Positions 45,175 to 54,157 of a DNA stretch of 64,000 bases are shown here, one piece after another (position 1 is the first letter of the stretch; each line of letters begins with the position of its first letter). The stretch spans positions 1 through 64,000 of the forward strand of contig JAIORQ010000065.1 of the NCBI GenBank assembly GCA_021108035.1. Reading direction: 5' to 3'. The translations under genes and the position numbers were made by a program. The notes beneath the pieces were generated by a model. That model made no database searches. It was not told where the DNA came from and was given only the letters and a program-made list of their open reading frames with translations. Origin of the DNA: Bacteroidales bacterium. GTDB lineage: Bacteria > Bacteroidota > Bacteroidia > Bacteroidales > JAADGE01.

Positions 45175-45864
45175 ATGCCGAAAATTTCCAGACCAAACAG
45201 TTGTATTAAATGTCCTTACAAGTGGGAGTATCTTGATTTATTAAAAAATGATGATATACAATCTATTCAGAATAATTGTACTATTATTAATTTCAAAAAA
45301 GGAGAAACCATTTGCAAGCAAGGTACAGATGCCTCTCATGCTTTATATTTGGCAAAAGGCGTTGTTAAACTTTATATTGAAGGAAAGAAGGATCTGATTT
45401 TAAAATTAATAAAAGCAGGAAATTACATTGATCTTCAAACTCTCTTCGGAGATAAAAATTATAAGTATTCGGTTGCTGCTGTTGAAGATACTATGGTTTG
45501 CATGATTAATTCTAATCTTATAAGAGATCTTGCTAAAAATAATAATGATTATTTATTTGAATTAACTAAAACCATAAGTAATTCCGGTAACTATATTTTC
45601 AAGAAAATAAGTGATATTAGCAGCAAACAATTGAGAGGACGATTAGCAGATACATTGATATATCTTTATAAAGAAATTTACAATTCGTTGAATTTCGAAT
45701 TAACTCTAACCAGAAAAGAATTGGCTGAATTATCTTCTATGTCAATGGAAAATGCTGTCAGGATTTTATCTGAATTTAATAAAGATTCAATTATTTCCGT
45801 TGACGGAAGAAAAATAAAGATTTTAGAACCGGAGCTTTTGAAAAAGTTGAGTGATATCGGATAA
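45175..45864 (+). CDS. Crp/Fnr family transcriptional regulator
   Basis: The protein has 229 residues from the ATG at 45175 (MPKISRPNSC); an in-frame ATG at 45133 would precede the promoter. The cyclic-nucleotide-binding-like barrel spans about 20-140 (FKKGETICKQGTDASHALYL, KLIKAGNYIDLQTLFGDKN) and the Crp-type winged helix 150-220 (FELTLTRKELAELSSMSMEN, AVRILSEFNKDSII). Cysteines at the N terminus (SCIKCPYKWEYL) resemble the CxxC of Fnr-like redox sensors, but a full four-Cys set is not seen. It probably controls the divergent sulfur operon. Confidence 0.82.
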   Translation: MPKISRPNSCIKCPYKWEYLDLLKNDDIQSIQNNCTIINFKKGETICKQGTDASHALYLAKGVVKLYIEGKKDLILKLIKAGNYIDLQTLFGDKNYKYSVAAVEDTMVCMINSNLIRDLAKNNNDYLFELTKTISNSGNYIFKKISDISSKQLRGRLADTLIYLYKEIYNSLNFELTLTRKELAELSSMSMENAVRILSEFNKDSIISVDGRKIKILEPELLKKLSDIG

Positions 45865-45870
45865 AAAAAG

Positions 45871-45907
45871 CTTAAAAAAAAACCGCAAAAATAAATCTCG
45901 CGGCTTT
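45871..45907 (-). terminator. Terminator between convergent genes
   Basis: On the minus strand GCCGCGAGATTTATTTTTGC then GG and nine T: a short CCGC/GCGG stem with a T-run, ending the sigma-factor operon. The plus-strand T-run is only four long, so use by the Crp/Fnr gene is uncertain. Confidence 0.55.
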
Positions 45908-45927
45908 TAAACAGGTATTGAAAAAAA

Positions 45928-47211
45928 TTATTTTCTTAAATGTAATAATGTGAGATTTCCGGTTTTACGGAAAGTTTCTCCATCAATAAATTTACCGGAG
46001 CATTCCCAAATATATACTTCTTCATTTTTTGAAGGTTTATTATTATAATAACCGTTCCATCCTAAATCAGGATTATTACTTTCAAATACTTTTGCACCAA
46101 ATTTATTATAAATTCTTAATCTGTATTCAGCAACTTCATAATTGAAAATAGGATAAAAGACAGTATTTGATTGATTGTATGATGTATGGTATCCGGAATT
46201 TTGACCGTTTAAATCACAATAAGAAGCATTAGGAGCAATTATTTTATATTTATCGTCTTTTATTTGTAATTTTTTAAAAAATGATGTGTCTGCACAGTTT
46301 TTATCAGTCAAACAAATTAAAGAAATATTGTAAGAACCTTCTGAATCATACGAATGTTGCGGATGTGTATTGTTAGATATATTTCCGTCGCCAAAATCCC
46401 AAATGCTTTTATATAAATCAGAACTCGTGTTTGTAAAACAGACAACATCATCTTTATACAAATTATTCCTTTCTTTCAGTTGAAAGTTTGCATTGGGTTT
46501 TTTGTTAACAATAATCTTTTTTGTTTCAGAATTAGAATTACTGCCGGAAAAAACAGTAAGTTTCACTGTATATGATCCGGCAGTTCTAAACACAAAAGTC
46601 GGATTTTTTAATGAAGAAGTTTCCCCGTTTCCGAAATCCCATAAATAACTGTCGCAATTTTCGGATGTATTGTTAAAAGTAATTGCAACAGGTTCACAAG
46701 CAACATTATCGCTTGCAGTGAATTCGGCATAAGGTTTGGCTAATTTCACACTGTTTTCTTTTCCTTCATTGTTTGATTCTGCTTCTGTGATGTAATCAGT
46801 TTCTGTAGTAAAATTGTGTAGTTCTGTATTTGTTATTTCATTGTTTTCTGTTTTATTCAATTCTGTTTTTTGGATTTCTGTGTTATCAAGGTCAGTATTA
46901 TTATTCTTATCTGATTTTAATATTACTGCATTATTATTATCTTGAGTTATATTTATGATAACATTGTGATTTTCTGCTGTTAAAGTATTATCAGATATAT
47001 TTGAACTTTGATTTATATTATATAAAATTAAAGATGTTGCAACTGCGATTAACAATGTATAATAAAAGTTGAATTTTCTCGGATTTAATTTGAAATAATC
47101 TCTGATTACTAATTTTCTGTTGATTTTAGGCCACAATGAATTTGAAGGCTTTACGGAAAAACTTTCAAATGTTTCTTTAAATATATTTTCTATGGTATTC
47201 TTATTTAACAT
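45928..47211 (-). CDS. Anti-sigma-factor-like membrane protein with PKD domains and CHU_C-type C terminus
   Basis: The protein has 427 residues. A short cytoplasmic N terminus (about 1-46) precedes one membrane helix (FNFYYTLLIAVATSLILYNI, about 47-66), a low-complexity Asn/Thr/Glu-rich linker (about 75-165), two PKD domains (YLWDFGNGETSSLKNPTFVF; SIWDFGDGNISNNTHPQHSY), and a gliding-motility C-terminal domain (RLRIYNKFGAKVFESNNPDL, GWNGYYNNKP). The gene overlaps the sigma-factor gene by 11 bases, so the N terminus probably holds the sigma factor. A type IX-style C-terminal domain on an inner-membrane anti-sigma protein is unusual and may let it sense secretion or cell-surface state. Confidence 0.78.
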   Translation of the reverse strand: MLNKNTIENIFKETFESFSVKPSNSLWPKINRKLVIRDYFKLNPRKFNFYYTLLIAVATSLILYNINQSSNISDNTLTAENHNVIINITQDNNNAVILKSDKNNNTDLDNTEIQKTELNKTENNEITNTELHNFTTETDYITEAESNNEGKENSVKLAKPYAEFTASDNVACEPVAITFNNTSENCDSYLWDFGNGETSSLKNPTFVFRTAGSYTVKLTVFSGSNSNSETKKIIVNKKPNANFQLKERNNLYKDDVVCFTNTSSDLYKSIWDFGDGNISNNTHPQHSYDSEGSYNISLICLTDKNCADTSFFKKLQIKDDKYKIIAPNASYCDLNGQNSGYHTSYNQSNTVFYPIFNYEVAEYRLRIYNKFGAKVFESNNPDLGWNGYYNNKPSKNEEVYIWECSGKFIDGETFRKTGNLTLLHLRK

Positions 47212-47758
47212 TCTTTACTTTTATTTTTGATATTAATTCTAATTGTTCTCTTAGTTTGTCTTTTGCTCTTGAATATTGAGATTTTGATGTATTTTGATTT
47301 ATGTTCAGCATTTCGGCAATTTCTTTATGCTTATATCCTTCAATTGCATATAAGTTAAATACTACTTTATAACCTTCAGGCAAATTGTTTATTACAGAAT
47401 ATAATTCTTCGCTTGTAAATTGCTTATTATCAAATGTATATCCTTTAATGTCTGTTTCGTTAATTTCATCAATATCATAAATATCATTATGTTTTTTATT
47501 CTTATGATAATGAGAGATTGCCGTATTTACAATAATTCGCCTCATCCAACCTTCAAAAGAACCGGCACTGTTAAAATCATTGATCTTAGTTAATATTTTG
47601 ATAAAGCCGTCTTGTAATATATCTTCTGCTTCATGTTTTGTTTTTGCATATCTGATACAAATTCCAAACAAAACCGGTGAATACACATCATATAATTCCT
47701 TTTGGGCTTTTCTGTCATATTTCTTACATCTTTCTAATATTTCACTTAGATCGATCAT
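47201..47758 (-). CDS. ECF RNA polymerase sigma factor
   Basis: The 185-residue protein has region 2 (VYSPVLFGICIRYAKTKHEA, EDILQDGFIKILTKINDF, SFEGWMRRIIVNTAISHYHK) and region 4 (INNLPEGYKVVFNLYAIEGY, KHKEIAEMLNINQNTSKSQY), the normal sigma-70 ECF layout without region 3. It is co-transcribed with the PKD membrane protein, its presumed anti-sigma factor. The regulon cannot be read from this window. Confidence 0.92.
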   Translation of the reverse strand: MIDLSEILERCKKYDRKAQKELYDVYSPVLFGICIRYAKTKHEAEDILQDGFIKILTKINDFNSAGSFEGWMRRIIVNTAISHYHKNKKHNDIYDIDEINETDIKGYTFDNKQFTSEELYSVINNLPEGYKVVFNLYAIEGYKHKEIAEMLNINQNTSKSQYSRAKDKLREQLELISKIKVKNVK

Positions 47759-47907
47759 CTTGTTTTCAGTTTATTGACGGTATTTTTATATAAAAGGTTG
47801 CAAGCAGTGTCTTTTTTTTTAATCTAATACTATTTTAAATCAAATATATAAGTTTTCTGTAATTTGCAATTATTAGTCATCAGATGACTTTATTGACGAA
47901 CTCTTAA

Positions 47908-48777
47908 CTAATCGGCACTTAAAAAAAAATCTTTTTGTTCACTTGTTAAATGCTCACTTTCACTAACTTTTTCCTTTAATATTTCTTCTTGTTTTTTTGC
48001 ATCTTCAACATAATTATATTTATGTAAGCATTTTATATATTCTAAACGCCAAATTAGGTTTCCGGGATACATATTTAGCAACTTATTAAAATAGTAAGCA
48101 GATTTGCTGAAAACTTTTTCGTCTCTGCAATATATCCTTGCAAGGAATAAAAGACTGCGAACTCTTATTCTTTTATCTTTTTCTTTTGCGCATTCTTTTA
48201 GCAATCTTAATCCTTTTTGCTTATCACCCGGAGGATAAAACAGCAACAAAGGATAAACTACAGGATAATCTTCTTTGGCAGTTTCAATATAATAATTATA
48301 CATTGCGGAAATAAGTTTCATCCTAATATTATTTTCGTGTTCAGTTGCGTATTCAAAATATTTAATAATATCATTAATTCCGCCGGCTACTTTAATATAA
48401 TTCTTTTTGTTGAATTGAATTTTTAAAAGAATTGATTTAGCTGAAATCAAAAAATAAATATCATTATCTGTTTTATTTTTTTTATTAGTAATTGATTTTA
48501 TTACCGCATTTGCATTTTTATTACAAAGGCTAATATATTTATCTGCTTTTCCTGAAGTTTCATACATAATCAACCAAAAGTTTGCAAATGCCAATTTTGT
48601 CATAAATTCATTTGAATGATGTTTATCTAATTGAGCAAGAATTTTTTTAGTATCATTATATCTGCATGTGAACATAGTTTCTAAAAATGAAGTATAAAGA
48701 TCATTATTATTAGAATATATTTTTAAACTGTTTATAATAAAAATGAATACTAAAAAATATTTATAAGTTAATTTCAT
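47908..48777 (-). CDS. Exported TPR-like hypothetical protein
   Basis: The 289-residue protein starts with a signal peptide (MKLTYKYFLVFIFIINSLKI, cleavage near YS-NN). The mature part is all-helical; RVRSLLFLARIYCRDEKVFS, YYFNKLLNMYPGNLIWRLEY and IKCLHKYNYVEDAKKQEEIL look like degenerate tetratricopeptide repeats. It is probably periplasmic and protein-binding. No operon partner is clear; the sigma-factor gene starts 149 bp downstream on the same strand. Function unknown. Confidence 0.6.
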   Translation of the reverse strand: MKLTYKYFLVFIFIINSLKIYSNNNDLYTSFLETMFTCRYNDTKKILAQLDKHHSNEFMTKLAFANFWLIMYETSGKADKYISLCNKNANAVIKSITNKKNKTDNDIYFLISAKSILLKIQFNKKNYIKVAGGINDIIKYFEYATEHENNIRMKLISAMYNYYIETAKEDYPVVYPLLLFYPPGDKQKGLRLLKECAKEKDKRIRVRSLLFLARIYCRDEKVFSKSAYYFNKLLNMYPGNLIWRLEYIKCLHKYNYVEDAKKQEEILKEKVSESEHLTSEQKDFFLSAD

Positions 48778-49033
48778 AATTTCAGCTTATTATTAAATGC
48801 TTGTGCAAAAATATTAAAAAAATTATTACTTAATTATTAAAAAACACATTTCAGTCCTGTTAGGGATAAATTTGTATAGAAATCATTTTTAAAATATTCT
48901 TTAATGATTCCGGTTTTGTTGTCATTTGTTGTAAGCTTTATTATACTGTCAACCTGTGAAACTTTGTTTTTTTTTATACATTTTATAGAATTTAACCTTT
49001 TTAATATTACTTTAGATTTCAATTTAATGATCT

Positions 49034-50833
49034 ATGGGAAATTTTTCAATATCTGATAAACTAATATTAGCTTTCCTGTCTCTTAGCTTTTTAACGATAT
49101 CCATTATTGCTTCGTATTCTTTTTATAATACTAAAGAGGCTGTTTTAGAAAGAACATTTAACCAACTTACTTCTGTAAGAGTTGTCAAAACTAATTTAAT
49201 TGAGACGTTTTTCTCTGACTGTATAAATGATGTTCAGTTGGCAAAGTCTTCGTCAGATATTAAAGAAATTGTAAAACAAATTAATAAGTTTGGCAGTTCA
49301 TCAAATTACAGTATATTAAATGACAGCTTGGTCGATTTTAATAATCTGTTTATTAACGAAATATCAAAAAAACACTATACCGGAATTTCTATTGTAGGAA
49401 AAAATAATCTAATATATCAAATCAAAACATTGAAATCATCTCACAACAGACTCAATCAAGATTACGGATCATTACGGACAAGTTCAACTTTAAGCGAATT
49501 TGCGTACATAAGTGACTTAACTAAACCCGACAGTATAAGTCAGCCTGTTATTACAATCAGCTCCAAAATTTCAGATTCAACAAATAATATTATCGGAATA
49601 ATTGTTTTTGAGATTTCTCTGAATTCAATAGATTCAATTATGTTAGAAAATAATCCTTCAAACGGACTTGGAACTTCCGGAGAATCATATTTAGTAGGGC
49701 ATGATTATTTGATGAGGAGTTCATCTCGTTTCCATGCTAATTCTGTATTAAATACAATTGTTAAAACAGAAGCTGTTGATTCTGCTTTTATTGATTTGCC
49801 CGGCACAAAAGTAATTGACGATTATAGAGGTATCTCGGTTCTTAGTTCATACAGTAAAATAAATATTCCTAATCTTGACTGGGTAATTCTTGCAGAAATC
49901 GATTTTAAAGAAGCTACAATTTCCATATATAAAATTAGAAATGAGATTATATTTATTAGTATTTTTATCTTTTTCCTTGTATTGGTAGTCGTAATCATAC
50001 TTTCCAAAAAAATTACTTATCCTGTTAAAAAACTTAATCAGGCAGCACAAGAAATCGGAGCAGGTAATTTTGATATTGAGATAAAAAACAACTTAAATGA
50101 TGAAATAGGTGAACTTACAGACACCTTTAATAAAATGACAAAAAAATTAAAAGACCAAACAGAAGAATTAAAAGCAGAAAGAATAAAAAGTCTTAGCTCG
50201 TTAATTGACGGACAAGAATCTGAAAGACAAAGATTATCCGGAGAACTTCACGACAGCCTCGGACAATTACTTATAGGTTTAAAATTGAAATATGAAAGCT
50301 GTCTTAATAAATCAAAATTTACAAACATTTCTGATAAAAGCTTAATTGATTTAGGAATGCTCTTTGACAGAACAATTGAAGAAACACGAAGAATTTCAAA
50401 TAATTTAATGCCGGCTGCTTTATCTGAGTTCGGTCTAATTACTGCAATCAGAAATATTTGCAATGAAATTTCTGAGACAACAAAAATAAATATTCTTTTT
50501 AATACAGAAGGAATAAAAAATACACTAAATCTAAAAGTAAAAACACATATTTTCAGAATAACACAAGAAGCATTAACAAATATATTAAAACATTCAAAAG
50601 CTAAAAATGCAACAATAAATATCTTATTTAAAGAGAATATAATAATTATTATAATTCAAGATGACGGACAAGGATTTGATAAATCAAAAATTAAATTATT
50701 GAATTCACACGGATTAAATAACATTAAAGACAGAATCACACTTTTATCAGGTAAATTTACAATAACATCAGAAATTTCAAAAGGAACAAAAATTTATATT
50801 GAAATACCAATAGAAGAAAAAAAACATGAGTAA
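49034..50833 (+). CDS. Membrane sensor histidine kinase, NarL-partner type (HAMP-HisKA_3)
   Basis: The 599-residue protein has a membrane helix at about 10-30, an extracytoplasmic Cache-like sensor (about 31-300, with YLVGHDYLMRSSSRFHANSV typical of Cache ends), a second helix near 303-325 and HAMP at 325-378 (KKLNQAAQEIGAGNFDIEIK). HisKA_3 has the His in QRLSGELHDSLGQLLIGLKL (about 406) and a HATPase with HGLNNIKDRITLLSG. It overlaps the response regulator gene by eight bases; the pair forms one signalling unit. Ligand unknown. Confidence 0.88.
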   Translation: MGNFSISDKLILAFLSLSFLTISIIASYSFYNTKEAVLERTFNQLTSVRVVKTNLIETFFSDCINDVQLAKSSSDIKEIVKQINKFGSSSNYSILNDSLVDFNNLFINEISKKHYTGISIVGKNNLIYQIKTLKSSHNRLNQDYGSLRTSSTLSEFAYISDLTKPDSISQPVITISSKISDSTNNIIGIIVFEISLNSIDSIMLENNPSNGLGTSGESYLVGHDYLMRSSSRFHANSVLNTIVKTEAVDSAFIDLPGTKVIDDYRGISVLSSYSKINIPNLDWVILAEIDFKEATISIYKIRNEIIFISIFIFFLVLVVVIILSKKITYPVKKLNQAAQEIGAGNFDIEIKNNLNDEIGELTDTFNKMTKKLKDQTEELKAERIKSLSSLIDGQESERQRLSGELHDSLGQLLIGLKLKYESCLNKSKFTNISDKSLIDLGMLFDRTIEETRRISNNLMPAALSEFGLITAIRNICNEISETTKINILFNTEGIKNTLNLKVKTHIFRITQEALTNILKHSKAKNATINILFKENIIIIIIQDDGQGFDKSKIKLLNSHGLNNIKDRITLLSGKFTITSEISKGTKIYIEIPIEEKKHE

Positions 50834-51485
50834 AATAAAAATCATATTAGTTGATGACCATCAGATTGTTAGAGACGGTATTAAATCACTGTTATCTGAC
50901 AGTTTCGGCATAGAAATAATTGGTGAAGCAAAAGACGCCTATAGTTTTTTTAGTCTTCTTAAAACAAAAATTCCTGATGTTGTCCTGTTAGATATTTCAT
51001 TACCTACAATGTCCGGTATTGAAGTTTCAAAAATAATCTCTGCCGAATTCCCTCAAATTAAAATATTAATGCTGTCAATGTATACATCTGAAGATTTTAT
51101 TTTCAATGCTCTTAAAGCCGGAATACATGGATATCTGCCTAAAAATACAACTCGAAATGAATTATGCCTTGCTATAAATGAAGTATATAACGGCAAAGAA
51201 TATTTTAGCAAATCAATATCTGACACTATACTTAAAAGTTATGTTAAAAGTGCAAAATACGGCAACAATATTTCCAACGATAAACTAAGTAATCTCACAA
51301 ACAGAGAACGTGAAATTTTACGACATGTAGTTGAAGGAATGAATAATCCAAATATTGCCGAAAGACTTTGTATTAGTATTCGTACAGTTGAAACACACAA
51401 AACAAGTATAATGCGAAAACTTGATTTGAACAGTACTGTTGATCTTGTAAAATTTGCTATAAAGAATAAGATAATCGAAATATAG
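50826..51485 (+). CDS. LuxR/NarL-family response regulator
   Basis: The 219-residue protein has an N-terminal receiver (IILVDDHQIVRDGIKSLL, phospho-Asp in DVVLLDISLPTMSGIEVS near residue 56, Lys in GYLPKNTTRNEL) and a C-terminal LuxR helix-turn-helix (LTNREREILRHVVEGMNNPN, AERLCISIRTVETHKTSI). Its partner kinase is encoded just upstream. The neighbouring porin-Amt pair is a candidate target, but a 169-bp mobile element lies between them, so the link is weak. Confidence 0.92.
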   Translation: MSKIKIILVDDHQIVRDGIKSLLSDSFGIEIIGEAKDAYSFFSLLKTKIPDVVLLDISLPTMSGIEVSKIISAEFPQIKILMLSMYTSEDFIFNALKAGIHGYLPKNTTRNELCLAINEVYNGKEYFSKSISDTILKSYVKSAKYGNNISNDKLSNLTNREREILRHVVEGMNNPNIAERLCISIRTVETHKTSIMRKLDLNSTVDLVKFAIKNKIIEI

Positions 51486-51499
51486 AAAATCTTGACATA

Positions 51500-51668
51500 A
51501 GGCTTTGTGAACAAATAACTTGACCGTTTAAGCTCGTTCTTTTGCACGTTAACTTCACTAAAAAGCCTCGCCGTCCCGAAGCAAGTTCGAGATGACTGCG
51601 TTTTTTAGCTTTGTTATCGCACAAAATAACTTCGCCTGTTCCGGTCAACTTAATTATTCACAAAGCCT
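51500..51668. mobile_element. MITE-like element D (169 bp)
   Basis: The ends are inverted: AGGCTTTGTGAACAAATAAC on the left and AGGCTTTGTGAATAATTAAG on the right (reverse complement), both followed by TTGACCG. The middle holds a GC-richer arm pair, GCCGTCCCGAAGC and AAGTTCGAGATGAC, of the type dispersed in Bacteroidota genomes. No gene and no clear target duplication are seen (AA or TA at most). It begins 14 bases after the response-regulator stop codon. Confidence 0.65.
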
Positions 51669-51764
51669 AAGTAAAACACGTATATATTTCTGCGTAATCA
51701 CCCAATTGCCTATAAATCCTTTTATCCTCATATTTGCTTAAATTATTTAATAAAAATTTAAGCA

Positions 51765-52526
51765 ATGAAAAAATTTAATTTAATTATTCTGTTTACAGTT
51801 ATTTTCAGTCTTTCTGTCAATAACATTACGTATGCCCAAAGTGAAAATGAAGAGGAAGAAAACCCATTTAGTATCAGTTGCGATTTAATGAGCAGATATG
51901 TATGGAGAGGTATTGATTTTGGAGCATCGCCAAGTATTCAGCCCGGAATTGAATACAGCAAAGGTGGTTTTACTGTTGGTACATGGGGAGCTTTTACCAC
52001 GAATTTACCCGGAGTACAAGAAGCTGATCTATACTTAAGCTATACTTTTAAAGAAACATTTTCATTAACATTTACTGATTATTTCTTTCCGGATGAAACA
52101 AATCCGGATTATAAATATTTTGATTATGATGATGCAACAACCGGTCATGTTTTTGAAGCATCAGCATCTTTTAACGGAACAGAAAAATTTCCGTTAACTG
52201 TTCTTGTTGCTGTGAATGTTTGGGGGGCAGATGCAAGAAAAATGAATACTGACGGAACAACCGGAAGTATTCAATACTCAACTTATGCAGAATTAGCATA
52301 TTCTTTTAAATATTTGGATGTTTTTATGGGATTTAACTTAACAGATCCTGACGAAAGCATAGGAGAAACAGGGTTCTACGGAGACTCATTCGGAGTTACA
52401 AATTTTGGTATTTCTACTATAAAAGAAATCAAGATTACCGACAGCTTTAAATTACCGTTATCTGTTTCTTTAATAACAAATCCTCAATCAGAAAAAATTT
52501 ATTTGGTTGCAGGATTTTCTTTCTAA
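51765..52526 (+). CDS. TorF-family putative porin
   Basis: The 253-residue protein has a signal peptide ending NNITYAQS and then beta strands with alternating hydrophobic residues: SISCDLMSRYVWRGIDFG, the typical first TorF/Gcw_chp strand with its Y-V-W-R-G element, SIQPGIEYSKGGFTVGTWGA and a terminal Phe in LVAGFSF as expected of an outer-membrane barrel. It probably forms a channel. The amt gene starts 37 bp downstream, suggesting that it helps ammonium or small nitrogen compounds cross the outer membrane. Confidence 0.75.
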   Translation: MKKFNLIILFTVIFSLSVNNITYAQSENEEEENPFSISCDLMSRYVWRGIDFGASPSIQPGIEYSKGGFTVGTWGAFTTNLPGVQEADLYLSYTFKETFSLTFTDYFFPDETNPDYKYFDYDDATTGHVFEASASFNGTEKFPLTVLVAVNVWGADARKMNTDGTTGSIQYSTYAELAYSFKYLDVFMGFNLTDPDESIGETGFYGDSFGVTNFGISTIKEIKITDSFKLPLSVSLITNPQSEKIYLVAGFSF

Positions 52527-52563
52527 CAAGAAAACAATTTTATTAACTAAATATTAATTAATT

Positions 52564-53784
52564 ATGGATTTTGATACAGGAACAACAACATTTATGATTC
52601 TTTGTACAAGTTTGGTAATGTTAATGACACCCGGACTTGCATTATTTTACGGTGGTTTATCAGGTAAAAGAAACATATTAGGAATAATGATGCAAACCTT
52701 TGTATCATTAGGTATTACAACAATTATGTGGGTATTGATAGGATATTCTCTTTGCTTTAGCGGCGGAGAAGGTGGTATTATCGGAAATTTTGACTGGGCT
52801 TTTCTTAAGACTATCCCTTTTGACAATCCCTACAGTGGAGCCGACGGAAAGTATCCTGAATATATTTTTATTGCTTATCAGATGATGTTCGCAATTCTTA
52901 CTCCGGCTCTGATTACCGGTGCCTTTGTAAACAGAGTAACTTTTAAGGCTTATTTAATTTTCTTAGTTGTTTGGCAATTATTTGTTTACTACCCATTTGT
53001 TCATATGGTTTGGGGTGGCGGATTATTAGCAGAATGGGGAGTACTTGATTTTGCAGGAGGTATTGTTGTTCACGCAACTGCCGGTTTTGCTGCTTTAGCA
53101 TCAATTTTTTATGTTGGAAAAAGAAAAGATACAAAATCACCTCCTAATAGTATTCCTTTAGTAGCAATAGGGACAGGTTTATTATGGTTTGGTTGGTATG
53201 GTTTTAATGCAGGCAGTCAACTTGATGTTGATGCTGTTACAACAATTGCTTTTCTAAATACAGATGTTGCTGCTTCTTTTGCTGCAATTACATGGTTAAT
53301 TATAGAATGGGTCAGAGAGGGTAAACCAAAATTTGTAGGTTTATTAACAGGTGCAGTTGCCGGACTTGCAACAATTACACCTGCTGCCGGTTTTGTTCCT
53401 TTATGGGCTGCTGTGTTAATTGGTATTTCTGCCGGAGGAGTTTGTTATTTTGCAGTTCAATTAAAAAACAAGTGGGGCTGGGATGATGCACTTGATGTAT
53501 GGGGTGTTCACGGAGTAGGTGGTTTATTAGGAACTATTTTACTCGGTGTTTTTGCATCAGCAGCAATTAACGGTCAAGCAGGTTTAATTGAAGGAAACTC
53601 TTCATTTTTTGTTAAAGAAGTGGTAGCTGTGCTTGGAGCAGCAATTTATGCCTTTGTATTTACTTATGTAATGTTGATTGTAATAAATTTCATTACAAGA
53701 GTAAAAGTAACAGTTACTGAAGAAAATGCCGGTCTTGATGAATCATTACATGGCGAAAAAGCCTATGACGAAGGAGCTTTATAA
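52564..53784 (+). CDS. amt: Ammonium transporter (Amt)
   Basis: The 406-residue protein has eleven-helix Amt features: MTPGLALFYGGLSGKRNILG, YQMMFAILTPALITGAFVNR, the periplasmic VHMVWGGGLLAEWGVLDFAG then GIVVHATAGFAALAS with the first pore His, GTGLLWFGWYGFNAGSQL and DVWGVHGVGGLLGTILLGVF with the second pore His. It conducts ammonium across the inner membrane. No glnK (PII) gene follows, which is less usual. The preceding TorF-like porin is likely co-transcribed; a strong hairpin follows at 53819-53850. Confidence 0.95.
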   Translation: MDFDTGTTTFMILCTSLVMLMTPGLALFYGGLSGKRNILGIMMQTFVSLGITTIMWVLIGYSLCFSGGEGGIIGNFDWAFLKTIPFDNPYSGADGKYPEYIFIAYQMMFAILTPALITGAFVNRVTFKAYLIFLVVWQLFVYYPFVHMVWGGGLLAEWGVLDFAGGIVVHATAGFAALASIFYVGKRKDTKSPPNSIPLVAIGTGLLWFGWYGFNAGSQLDVDAVTTIAFLNTDVAASFAAITWLIIEWVREGKPKFVGLLTGAVAGLATITPAAGFVPLWAAVLIGISAGGVCYFAVQLKNKWGWDDALDVWGVHGVGGLLGTILLGVFASAAINGQAGLIEGNSSFFVKEVVAVLGAAIYAFVFTYVMLIVINFITRVKVTVTEENAGLDESLHGEKAYDEGAL

Positions 53785-53818
53785 GCTATAATATTTTCAA
53801 CAGAATAATTGTTTTTTG

Positions 53819-53850
53819 AAGGGGAAGACGTTTTTAAATGTCTTCCCCTT
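53819..53850 (+). terminator. Terminator of amt
   Basis: AAGGGGAAGAC and GTCTTCCCCTT give an 11-bp GC-rich stem with a 10-base loop. The following sequence (AAATATTT) is a poor T-run, but the stem is strong. Confidence 0.7.
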
Positions 53851-54157
53851 AAATATTTAAAAAAAGAACCATAGAAAACATCGCTCAAAGTACCGTGATA
53901 ATTTAACAAAATGTTGTGTCTTATGCTTAATGATGCTGAATTGTATCCGATTATTAATTGTTTATTAGATTTGTAACGACAATTTCCGGTAATCAGATAT
54001 GAATAAAAATTTTGAACAGCTGAGTTTAAATAATTGTCATCTTCATTTTTATACTTTAGCAAGTTTGTTACTTTTGTAGCTTATTTTTCATTATTGAATA
54101 TTGAAAATCAAAAGGAAAAGTAATTTTAATATTATACTGTTACAAAAATTTAAGTAT

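Noticed and set aside
48837-49022. A 61-codon minus-strand frame before the Cache kinase
   Set aside because: No ribosome site or domain; it overlaps the region where the kinase promoter should be. Possible but unsupported.
49034-53784. Direct control of the porin-Amt pair by the adjacent NarL-type system
   Set aside because: Adjacency alone is weak, since element D lies between them and no repeated operator was identified.
53763-54062. A 99-codon frame on the minus strand after amt
   Set aside because: It runs through the amt terminator and the amt stop region, has no ribosome site and shows no domain. Some of the sequence (YLITGNCRYKSNKQLIIGYN) looks protein-like, so a remnant is not excluded, but a gene cannot be supported.
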